Shown piece by piece: positions 36,381 through 46,628 of a stretch of 64,000 nucleotides of DNA (within the stretch, counting starts at the first letter, position 1; each line of letters starts with the position of its first letter). Below the pieces are notes generated by a model. The model was not told the origin of the DNA. It did not search any database and saw only the letters and a program-made list of their open reading frames with translations. Origin of the DNA: Botrytis cinerea B05.10 (taxonomy: Eukaryota > Ascomycota > Leotiomycetes > Helotiales > Sclerotiniaceae); assembly GCF_000143535.2 (NCBI RefSeq), contig NC_037318.1, positions 1,550,001 through 1,614,000 on the forward strand, in the 5' to 3' direction. The translations under genes and the position numbers were made by a program.

Positions 36381-37793
36381 ATGACGACTTCACAATCACA
36401 ATCACAACTCGAAATACTCCCCGCTGAACTCAAATTACAAGTCCTGTATTCACTCCCTAGTGTTTCCTCTCTCAATTCCCTGACCCACTCATCACCCCAC
36501 TTCTTCAACGTATACCACGGCAAAGAACAAGCACAAATTCTCGCACAAGTATTAGAGAACGAACTCGGGCGCGAAGTTCTAAAAGATGCATGGTATGTAA
36601 TTAGAGCAGCTCGACACATAAAGCTGCGAGGCGTTGATCCTTTCGGTAACGAATTGGAATACAAATCACAAAAGATATTATTCGAACTATTAAGAAGTGG
36701 GAAGGAACTGGATAAAAGTGAGCTAGGTATCACACTAGACGATATGATTTGGTTTTCCAGGAAGCTGCCCGCACTCCAGGAAGTATCAATAGCGTTCTTG
36801 GAAAACACAATAGGAAACCATCCAATTACTGGAGAGCGTATCCCCTCACCATCTCCCTCAGCCAAGTCTCCTTCCACTAGAGAACTTTCTCGCATTCAAC
36901 GCGCTGTTCTCCGAATAGAGGCTTTTACTTATATATTCTCGTTGGAAGATGAGTATTCTCTAAGATCGAAATACAAAGACCATGAAGATCTGAATGGTCC
37001 ATTCAAGAGGCAAGGGTACAATCGTATTCACAGACATGACTGGGTACGACGCCATCATTCGCTATGTCTATCCGATGAGCAGCAAGTTCTATTCCTGAAT
37101 AGATATGAGGAATGGGAAATCGAGGAAATGATTTGCGTGCGAGATTGGTATCGTAGGGAATACGATGCTCTATATAAGCAATATCCGAAAGAATGGAAAG
37201 ACGTGTGGATCTATCAAGAATGGATAGATGGGGATCCAAGTCTCACCTTTGAGGAAGTTTCTCATAGTGAGTACATCAGAGTAAAGGATTGTAGTGATTG
37301 GGAAAATATAAGCGAATTGTGCATGAGAAAGGGGTTTGAGTTGTTGTCCGAAGTAAAACGCAAGGAAACTGGAAAGGAGAAAGTCAACGTGATATTCAGT
37401 GCCATAGACAGTAATGCGATCTACTTCATTGACGTAGACGACTTTCTGTCGATGACATTGGAAAATTGGCGAATGATAAGGACCGAAGACGCAACGGGAA
37501 AAGACATCTACAACCAAACTTTGCAAAAGTATTTGGAAGGACAGGTTGCATGGGACGAGTCGGGATACAATGCAGCATGGTGTTGGGTGCGTAGACAATG
37601 GGAAAGAGACGATGAGAAGTGGGACCAGACAGGAAATTGTTTGAGAAGCTGGGGGTACGTGATGTGGGACGCTTGGAGATTAGACGCGCTGGGGATTCTT
37701 AGTCGTGACGTCGATGAACTTGACATGCATGGACCAAAGAAGTTTGGTGGACATTTGTTGTCGGAGTATGTGATCGGGCGAGATGATGACTAG
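36381..37793 (+). CDS. F-box-like hypothetical protein
   Basis: Single-exon 470-aa protein. Residues about 10-48 (LEILPAELKLQVLYSLPSVSS..LTHSSPHFFNVYHG) look like the fungal F-box: an LP..L followed by a hydrophobic helix and a short 'L...S..F' element. After this come charged helical stretches, a Ser/Pro segment near residues 152-166, and many Trp/Tyr-rich short motifs with no recognised fold. Many Pezizomycotina genomes carry large lineage-specific sets of such proteins with no assigned target. If the F-box is real it would bind Skp1 in an SCF ubiquitin ligase. The SQSQSQ codons after the start are a short CAA/TCA repeat. Nothing links it to the adjacent cluster. Confidence 0.7.
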   Translation: MTTSQSQSQLEILPAELKLQVLYSLPSVSSLNSLTHSSPHFFNVYHGKEQAQILAQVLENELGREVLKDAWYVIRAARHIKLRGVDPFGNELEYKSQKILFELLRSGKELDKSELGITLDDMIWFSRKLPALQEVSIAFLENTIGNHPITGERIPSPSPSAKSPSTRELSRIQRAVLRIEAFTYIFSLEDEYSLRSKYKDHEDLNGPFKRQGYNRIHRHDWVRRHHSLCLSDEQQVLFLNRYEEWEIEEMICVRDWYRREYDALYKQYPKEWKDVWIYQEWIDGDPSLTFEEVSHSEYIRVKDCSDWENISELCMRKGFELLSEVKRKETGKEKVNVIFSAIDSNAIYFIDVDDFLSMTLENWRMIRTEDATGKDIYNQTLQKYLEGQVAWDESGYNAAWCWVRRQWERDDEKWDQTGNCLRSWGYVMWDAWRLDALGILSRDVDELDMHGPKKFGGHLLSEYVIGRDDD

Positions 37794-38056
37794 AGTCTAA
37801 GGAAGTAATCCCTAATTTTTATACATGCTAACAAACATCCAATCTATTTTCGTTGCTAGCAAGGGCTTCAAAGTTATTGATATATGCCTGCAACCTACGA
37901 TGCGATTCTATTTCCATGATTCGCATACAGAAAACTACTCATAACACTAGTCATTCAATCTTAATCCAGAACTCAACACTGGCAATAACATTAACCAATA
38001 TTACACTCCCCATCTATCCATCTATTTCTGTGGTGGCAAAGTTAATATTCCGATAG

Positions 38057-38393
38057 CAACAGTGCTGATACTGTTGGTGGAGGTAGCTGTCGCTGTAGCT
38101 TTAGCCACGAACGATATTGACGCATTGCCGAGTGAAGATCTGACTGACGCGATTGCAAACGCAGTGATATCATATCACGAATTTCAACACTACTATTGGT
38201 TCCTACGACTCAGCTGCAAAGCGCGACGCTTCTTTCGAATTTTGGAATGGAGAGCATGCTCGCGGCGGAGTTCCGGTCGGACATGTTTAGGGCTTTCAAG
38301 GTCGATGTAGCCTTTGCGATTCTCATGGCTCAAGGTAATCGAATAAAGGATGTAGCAGAACTAGTCGGCCAAAGTTTGCTCGAGCAGAGGTAA
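38057..38393 (+). CDS. Possible small secreted-type protein, 5' end unresolved
   Basis: Low-confidence candidate. Open frame from about 38057 gives a strongly hydrophobic stretch (TVLILLVEVAVAVALA) then NDIDALPSEDLTDAIANA. A possible intron (38164-38213, GT..CAG, 50 nt) joins it at phase 0 to LQSATLLSNFGMESMLAAEF and on to a stop at 38393 after VGQSLLEQR. The joined reading looks like a signal peptide plus helical protein of about 95 residues. No ATG is found in frame, so a first exon upstream (acceptor CGATAG just before 38057) would be needed. It could be a remnant. No family is recognised. Confidence 0.3.
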
Positions 38394-38670
38394 TGTGTGA
38401 GATTCGAGAGTTTTCTTGAGTGATTGGATTTCATATTACAAGTATAACGCAAGAAGTAGTTAGAAGGTTTATGTCTATGTAGTTATCAACATTTCTCAAT
38501 TTCTTGTGTATTCCAGGTTATTATTCTTTAGATCCCCTTGACTTTTTACATGCAATAATCACAATGCTGTATTAACATTACTTGGTTTATGCCTAGTGAA
38601 GCAGGTATTAATACAAATCGATAGGCCTCAGTGAGCTCCTCCCTGAATATGTGATGGAGAATAGAGAGTG

Positions 38671-38845
38671 TGTTTGTATGGGTAGGATACAAAAGACGTA
38701 GCACCCACGATTGCATAGATTTCAATTGTCTAATTGTATTCTATCAAAAGAACTAGCTATTTACAGGGGATAGTAGACCTTATATAAGGTCTACTAGAAA
38801 GAGCTAGTCTCTTTCGCATTCGCATTCGCTTAAAGCTTTATAACA
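38671..38845 (-). mobile_element. Probable solo LTR of a Ty1/copia-type retrotransposon
   Basis: Read on the minus strand, a 175-bp unit begins TGTTATAAAG and ends CATACAAACA, so it has TGTT...AACA ends as in copia LTRs. It carries TATATAAGG in the centre of a 26-bp perfect palindrome (38771-38796), directly next to a 7-bp-arm hairpin (38797-38815), and short GCGAAT repeats near its start. No internal coding region flanks it, so it would be a solo LTR. A clean 5-bp target duplication was not found; ATAG occurs near both ends but not flush with them. Confidence 0.5.
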
Positions 38846-39919
38846 ATAGCCATTGAATTAAAATCATTCACTCCGTCCACACCCACACACACACACAAAG
38901 AGAGAGAGAGAGAGATTATCAACACCTGAAAACGATAAACAAAACAACCCATTAAAATCAAAAAAGTCGAAACCCCTAATATCAACAAACAATAACCGAT
39001 GCATAACCCAACCCACCATCTAGCATACTTTACCTGTACCAAGAAATCCGCAACCACCAAAATTACACTTCAAATCTCAATCATCCAGTCAGCTCAGCGA
39101 GAACAGCAGAGAGACATGAGATTGCATAAGAAGTGCACAACATAGCAAGCGATCACATGTATATCTAGAAACCTTCTCCATCTTTTCAAACCCTATGGTT
39201 TCTACACCGTACGTAAGTCAAGGAAATAAGAAGCCGTGCTGTAGACCTGTGTGCATGCATGCAGTGGTGCGTATCTCATGATTCTCATTGCTGTTTTGAA
39301 GAAGAGTGATGGGGAAGATAGCGATGAAAAAGAAGAAAAGAAGGAAGGAAGGAAGGATTAACAATACTTTTCTCGTTCTTCATTCAGACTGTGCGGTATT
39401 TACTACACTACCTATACTACTTGAAGTACTGATGGATATTAGATATATGATCCTGGTGTATGCGACACACACTTGAGTGCAAGATGAAATAAAGCAGGAC
39501 AAGGCAAGACAAGGCAAGACATATTATAAGCAAGCAGACAGATAGGTAGGCAAGAGCTCGAATTCTTGAGTAACAAATTTGCACAAGTCTAATGCTGCAC
39601 AAATGAGAAACAGATACATGAATGAATAGGTAGGGAATCAGCGAAATCGATCAATAGAAAATCTTTTCTTCTCCCGGAAAATGCCTCCTCTCGTTCTTCG
39701 TTTCTTGTTCTTAAGATCTTTAGTGTCCTTGTATATATATATGTGTGTGTGCGTGTGCGTGTGTATTTGATTGTTTTCATGACATGAGTATGTACATACT
39801 GAGTACTAGATAGATATGTATATAATCAAATGATATATAAAACTTTCACGTACAAGATATACCTAGGTGGGTAGGTAATTATCAATGGGAGAATAGCCTT
39901 CCCCCCCTTTCTTCTTCCT

Positions 39920-40126
39920 CTTCTCCCTCTTCTCCCTCTTCTCCCTCTTCTCCCTCTTCTCCCTCTTCTCCCTCTTCTCCCTCTTCTCCCTCTTCTCCCT
40001 CTTCTCCCTCTTCTCCCTCTTCTCCCTCTTCTCCCTCTTCTCCCTCTTCTCCCTCTTCTCCCTCTTCTCCCTCTTCTCCCTCTTCTCCCTCTTCTCCCCT
40101 CTTCTCCCTCTTCTCCCTCTTCTTCC
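39920..40126. repeat. TTCTCCCTC nonanucleotide minisatellite
   Basis: More than 20 nearly perfect 9-bp copies with one unit expanded by a C near 40091. One strand is pure pyrimidine (TTCTCCCTC) and the other pure purine, so it can form triplex/H-DNA. ORFs through it read only Gly-Glu-Glu or Arg-Arg-Gly and are not genes. Confidence 0.95.
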
Positions 40127-40635
40127 CCCTCCTCACCCCCAAACAAAACAAACCAAACCAAGCCGAAGACAAAGCAATCAAGCAAACAAAAACAATAATC
40201 AAAAAACACACCCACCTACCTACCAACCCACCAACCCATCTCTCCCATACAACATTTCCCCCATCGATCCATAATAAGAATATCCAAAACCACAAAAAAT
40301 CCTCAAACTCTGATTCTTCCGTTCCTCAGTCTCCGTCCCTCTCAAGGTTCTCTCATGCCACAACATTATCACATCCCACACTATTTTCTCACACACACAT
40401 ACATACATCCACACATATAAGTCTTACCAGTACACATACCCCATAACTCCAATCATCAGCAAAGCACTGCATTCCCGCGAATTGAAATCCCAATCGAAAG
40501 TAGACAGAACACACCACGATAATTGAGTTCTGACTTAACTAGCTAGGGTATGTACGATCAATCGATCCATATATGTATATGATTGATGAACCTATCTCTT
40601 GATATCGATTACTCAATCGATCGATCAATCCATCT

Positions 40636-40685
40636 ACATACATACATACATACATACATACATACATACATACATACATACATAC
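40636..40685. repeat. (ACAT)n microsatellite
   Basis: About twelve perfect CATA units in non-coding DNA. Confidence 0.95.
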
Positions 40686-41756
40686 GTCCCTCACTTCCAT
40701 TTCCGCATTTTCGAATCGCATGAATTGCATGAATTTCAAGAAATGAAAATGAAATGTAATTATTCAAATGCAAGGATTAACAACCAACCCAAACCCAAAC
40801 CCAAACATCCCAATTCCTTGTGTATGTAGGTATCTATAGATATTTCCTTCACGAGAAAGAACATGCATGCATGGAAGGGTTAGAAGTTAAATAAATCACA
40901 AAATAATAGAACGCTAGAAAAGCAGGGTCGGTTCCCAGGACCCTTGATCTTCCATCGAGTGATGGTCATTATTTGTTCTGTGTTGGCGTTTGAGATTGAG
41001 AGGTTAGGCAGGTTATATAACTATATATAGTTGATTAATCGATTGAGTGATCGATGAGGGGTTTAAATTTTCGGGGTCGATAGTAAGATACTTATAGTTA
41101 TGTGTAGTTATACCTGGTAATAATATATATATTAACGATGTTGGTATGGGTAGGTATCTATCTCGGTAGATGGATGGTATTGGTAATTATGAATGTGAAA
41201 ATTGTATTGATGGTTGATAGAGAGAAAGAGAGGGATAGTTAGTTGCTATGAATTATCATCACTTTGATATACCCTACGAAAGAGGCATAGAGGTATAGGA
41301 GTGAAGTAGAATTCGGATTTCATATTATTTGAGCGAGATAATGATGGGGAAATATTGGGCATCGATTAATTGTAATCTGATGATGATGATGATGCATATG
41401 GATAAGGTATATATATACACAAGGTAAGGTGACTCGTGAGGTAAGATAAAATAAAATAAAGTAAAGTAAAATAGGGAAGTGAATAAATAAATAAACAAAT
41501 AAATAAATAAGCACTTGAATATAACATAGTTAATATAATATAAATTTCCATTCTTTTGTCACCTCTCTCTATAACACTATCATACCATCATCATCCATCC
41601 ATCCCTTCTCATCATCATCATTTATATACCAAAACCCAGATTCCAACAAAAACAACCACCACCACCACCACCACCACCACCTCGGGAACGGATTATCGTC
41701 GATACGATTATCTCTCTATCTCTCTATCTATCCATTATCCATTATCGATTATCGAT

Positions 41757-41935
41757 GATGATCTGATCTGATCTGATCCGATAGCGATAAAAGATATCTA
41801 TCCATCCTCAGCCATCTCCATGATCAGACCCGATCCGATCTGATCTGATCTAATCCAACCCAATCCAATCCAACCCAATCCAATCCAACCCAATCCAATC
41901 CAATCCAATCCGACAGACCCTCCCTCCCTACTAAT
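41757..41935. repeat. Pentanucleotide tracts (GATCT)n and (AATCC)n
   Basis: Two related pentamer arrays that grade into each other: GATCT at 41757-41850, then CCAAT/CCAAC at 41850-41925. Gradual unit change suggests slippage with point mutation. Confidence 0.85.
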
Positions 41936-44887
41936 AAACCGCCATCTAACACCTAAATCAACGAGCTTCGCACGGTTTTTCCCAAGACATCACATCACAT
42001 CACATCACATCACGCTAACACTAATGCTAATGCTAATACTAATACTAATACTAAAACATAAGAATAGATAGATAGAAATGAAATGCGGGAGGGAGAGAGG
42101 GAGGGAGGGAGCACCAGGACGGACGGATGGCTTGGGAAAAGTTAATGCTTAAATCACAGTTTGTTTGGGTGGATGGGATGAGATGGTATAGAGGGATTAG
42201 CTTCGAGGATTGTATTCTGCATGCTTTTTGATGATTGGATGATTGGATCATTGGCTTCGTGTGTGTGTGTGTGGAAAGTGATGGGCGGAGATGAATGTTA
42301 TGCGGTTTCATTGATTTGTTATTTATTTATTTATTTATTTATTTATTCATGTAGGTACACATCGAGAGGTAAATAAACAAATGAATAAATAAATAAGGAT
42401 GAAGTTAATAAGTACTTACTTACTTATTACTTGCTTACTTACATACAAGTAAGTAACTTGTAACCTATATAGACGACAATATATAAGTTATAACTATACA
42501 ACCATATGATTAATAATAAATAGGAGAGAGTAATTCGCTACGAAACATTTACAAAAAATGGCATTGCTCAAGTAAAAGTAACTAACTAACTATGTGATAT
42601 ACCTAGTGAATGTGGATTCGAAAGGAAGTTTGCTTCGATTTATAGATAGTTAGGTAGTTAGTCATTTATTATATTCACATGATCGAATCACACACGAAGA
42701 TTTCCTTTCCTCCCAGCCCCTCTCCTCTCCTCTCCTCTTCTCTTCTCTATTTGTCAGTTGTAAGGTGTAAGCAACATAACCCCTATTCCAATTTCCAATT
42801 TCCATTTCCATTTCCATTCCCATTCCCATTCCGATTTTTCTCCTCCTTCCTCTGTTCTACACTCCTGTACATCCATCTGCACCTCTCCTAATCCAATCCA
42901 CCATCTCTCTCGAAACAAACAAACAAACAATCAGTCAATGATTCGCTACCCAAAGATTCCCATCCCGAAGTATTGTGGAGAGGAGATTTTCCCATCGCCT
43001 CTCCGACGCTATGCTCCTTATCCCTATCCCTATTCCAATCTCATCCCTTGCTAGTCCGGAATGACATCGCAGCGATTGACGGCGCGGGCACGCTGGGCAG
43101 ACAAGGCACTGACTGACGGACTGACAAGCAAGCAAGCAAGCACGCACGCATTGGACCTGAACAAGCGGGCGGGTCTTTCTTCCCTCGGGATTTTTTCTTC
43201 TGCATCACGATTCACTATCTATGCATCTATGCATCGAACTTATTTTCTCGCGTTCGGAGCAGATTGACGCATGCGGAATAGGGTGTGTTTAATGTATTTA
43301 TTGTATCCTATGGGTGGAGGACGATTAGAGATATTTGTTAGGGGGAACTAGTAAGTTTCCAGGATAGTGTGGTTCTTTTCCGTCGAGTTCGAATCCGAAT
43401 TCGAATTCGAGGGTTGGGATGGGGGGTTTCTGCCTGGGGATTTGTGATTTATTTTATTTATGGTTTGTGCGAAGTGTACCTAGCCTAGGTGAATGAATGA
43501 ACGGTGTACCGGCAGACAGTGTGCAATGTAATGCGAATTGAATTGATTTGTTTGTTTTGATGTGGAGATGTGGTGAATGTTGATGTTGATGTTGTTGTAA
43601 ATAACAAAACACGTCGGCTCGATTGGGAAGTCAAGTAAACAAACATGTAGGTACTATACGAAGAGATGATACGAAGGGGTTTCAACCCATTTTCTTTCGT
43701 TCCGTGCGGATTTATTAATCCTGATTATGTATGGCGAGGAGAGGATAGCATGAACATAGTGTCATAGACCCTCTGTTTCCCAAGTACCATATTATTTGTG
43801 ATGCGTGTTTGGAGGAGAAATTATATACGTGGCACGAGAAGAAGCGGTTGAGAGATATTGGGAGGGTTTTCTCTACAGCGTGGATGCTTGGAGGGGGGAT
43901 GAATCGGAGTGGGATTAATGATTGACAGACAGACAGCCTCTTGCATGACTGACATACCTATCTTTCAGAGTTTGGGAGTTTTGATGGATCGGATGATGGC
44001 TGGTGGATGGTTTATTCTTAGAATGTTTGGGGGAGATGGATGTCTGAACAGAGTTCGAAAGGCTCACTACCTAGGTCGGGGTTGGTGAAAAAGTGTAATC
44101 GTATTGTCCAGCTGTCCAGTCAAGTGTGCATTTTGATCGAGAGGACTGTTTTTGGGCTGCAGTAGTAAAAGATTGGTCCAAGCGACTGGGTAGTAGCGGA
44201 GCAGAGTGGAACAAAGTTGAACAGTCACTGGCTGCCCAGGTGTGTGTCCCGGCGGATGGAACAAGGAAGTTTTGGTTCTAGTCAAGACTAGAAGAAGTCG
44301 ATGGAGATTGATTGGTGTTGATGCAATCCATGTTTATGTGCTGCTGCTTTAATCCTTTCTCAGACTGGAATGGGAGGACTGGAAGACGTGAAGATATACC
44401 CAGGACGCGATCTGTGCTTTACGCGTTTCATTGGCCAAAGTTTGTTGATACGCAAAACAAATAAACAACACAGCAGATCGGGATGGGGGTGGATGGGGAT
44501 GGATGGGGATGGATGGGGATGGACTGTGGGTATGGCTATCACCTGTGCATATATGTACTGTCTGTACTAACAACTGCAGAGAGGACGAACATGAACCTCA
44601 GCGTGAAACTGGGTACCTATGTATGCCGTACAGTCGACTTGAAACGACATGAAAAGTTGGAAGACTAGGAAGAATGTTACGCTGGAAGGTCAAACCCAAT
44701 AGAATGGAGAGGAGGGGCGATGGGTGTGTCTCCTTGCTTCTTCTTTGATAGGATTTTGTAACGGTCGATATGGTGATATGTTGCACTCCGCAGATGTACA
44801 GTCGTATTGAGGTACCATGGACGGGACAGTGTACAGAGGAGAGAGATGGGATGAAAATGGGAAGAGCTGGTGGAGTTGAAGTGGTCA

Positions 44888-44965
44888 ATGTGGATGTGAA
44901 TGTGAATGTCAATGTCAATGTGAATGTCAATGTCAATGTAATAAATGTCAATGTAAATGTTTCTT
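44888..44965. repeat. (AATGTG/AATGTC)n hexanucleotide tract
   Basis: About 11 hexamer copies alternating in the last base, ending in AATGTAAATG. The frame reading VNVNV is an artefact of the repeat. Confidence 0.85.
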
Positions 44966-45518
44966 CAACACAAGCAACCTTGGCTGCTGATTAGTCCGAG
45001 GTAGGCAAATACCAAGAGGAGAGGAGCAGGACGGTACAGTACCTCGCATCTATCAACTTTTGTCTTAAACGCGTCAAGGATAAGCGAAAAAACGGGTAAA
45101 AGAAGAAAAATGAAGAAAAGACGCGTTCTTGAGTAAACAATCTTTTTTTTTTTCCATGGCACGGGGGAAAGAGAATAGAACTCCGCCCCCATTTTGTTTC
45201 CCCCATCGTTCAATGTCAACCATCCATCCATCAGATAGTAATAAATCATACAGACCATTCAATACAATACAATACAATACCATACCACACCATACCATAC
45301 CATACAATCCGACTACTTGGTACAATACTAATAAATCCATGATTATAATACACACACATACACACACACCCTTTTAATAATTCTTTCCACATAATTCCTC
45401 TTCACAGACCATAATTCCTTTCATATCACATCTCGAAATTAAATATTCAATATTAAACGACGGGGAACAATCCTTCCCATTTCGAGTAATATCAACCATC
45501 GTCTTCCTCTTTGTCAAC

Positions 45519-45569
45519 ATCTCCATCGCCATCGCCATCGCCATCGCCATCGCCATCGCCATCGCCATT
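45519..45569. repeat. (GCCATC)n hexanucleotide tract
   Basis: Eight perfect copies followed by three TTCTCCA units; non-coding, about 1.1 kb before wee1. Confidence 0.9.
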
Positions 45570-46628
45570 CTCCATTCTCCATTCTCCCTCCCACTGACAA
45601 CATCGTCAAGACGAAACTGGTTTTCGATTGTAAACAGACCGAGCAGCCAGAACGCGCACGACGGAACCACATTCGACATTTCGACATTTCGACACTATTC
45701 CCTAGCACCAGGAACTAGTACTAGTAATACCTATTAGGGTAGGTACTTTTGCGACAAGTCATTACCCGCCCACTCGCCCACTGCCCACTGCCCACTGCCC
45801 ACTGCCCACTGATCTTAAAGTCAACCACCCAAATCCCGACAAACCAACAGAAACATCAAAACTCGGATTCAGGTCAACTCAAGTACTTGCTTACGGTTTA
45901 CGCTCTACCGTCTACCGTCTACCGTCTACCGTCCACAGTCTACGTACAGTCTACAGTCGTTTCCACTGTACCTTCCATCTCGCCGCTGCTTCTTGAAAGG
46001 GGGAAAGAAAGAAGGACATTCAAATTATGACGTGAAGACTTCCTTCCTTTTCTTTTACTTCAGCAACGAAATTCGAAATTCGGAATTCGGAATATATTCA
46101 TCGTCGCAACTCCCTTCTATAATATACATCCTCCTGCTTCTCGATCCCTCCCTCCCGCCGAACAACCATCCTTTTTCGAATTCACAGGAACTCTCTTCTC
46201 CCTTCTCCCACGCCACCACCGCTATCCTCTTTCTACAACATTCCTCGAATTGTTTCCATTACCTACCTGTACAGTCTACATTCCGATCGATTTCCAATAA
46301 ACTCCCCATTCTGGCCCATACCTGTTGATTATTTCTTTCTCAACCTGTACTCTATTCTGTGGAGCGTTCACAAGCATTCACAAGCATTCACGGCATCCGG
46401 CAACATAAACGATCTCGGTATTGACTGGTTCATTTCATTCCAATCCTTTTCCCTCGAGAATCAACTTTGCGACAAGACGACGCGAAGCCATTTCATCTGA
46501 GAACAGAAAGAAAAAGACCGATTCATTTTCTGTAACGAATGTCGCAAGACAGATAATTTCCGAATCCAGCGCCAAAAAAGAAGATCACTCATCTTAAATT
46601 GCTAAGCCGCGACATTCCAACAAACATC

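Larger units (their letters stand above)
37794..46628. other. Long gene-poor region rich in microsatellites upstream of wee1
   Basis: About 8.8 kb. Apart from a possible small gene at 38057-38393 and a probable solo LTR at 38671-38845, nothing coding is supported. Many unrelated simple repeats occur: AC/AG runs near 38880, a TTCTCCCTC minisatellite at 39920-40126, (ACAT)n at 40636-40685, (ACC)n at 41654-41681, GATCT and AATCC pentamers at 41757-41935, (TTAT)n near 42315, GGATGGATGGGGAT near 44483, (AATGTS)n at 44888-44950, (GCCATC)n at 45519-45569, (CCCACTG)n at 45768-45810, and TCTACCG units at 45903-45932. The last ~900 bp are pyrimidine-rich and probably form the wee1 promoter and leader. 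Confidence 0.6.

Noticed and set aside
38661..38849. 5-bp AATAG target duplication around the LTR
   Set aside because: The copies are present but separated from the TGTT/AACA ends by several bases on the left side, so they may be coincidence.
39905..40130. Short direct repeats as a possible CRISPR array
   Set aside because: Units are contiguous 9-mers without spacers, in a eukaryotic genome.
39826..40295. Minus-strand ORFs of about 130 aa made of Gly-Glu-Glu or Arg-Arg-Gly repeats
   Set aside because: They are translations of the 9-bp minisatellite; all frames are open because the repeat has no stop codon.
46599..46628. Ten-codon upstream extension of wee1
   Set aside because: It opens with TTG; the first ATG in frame is at 46629.
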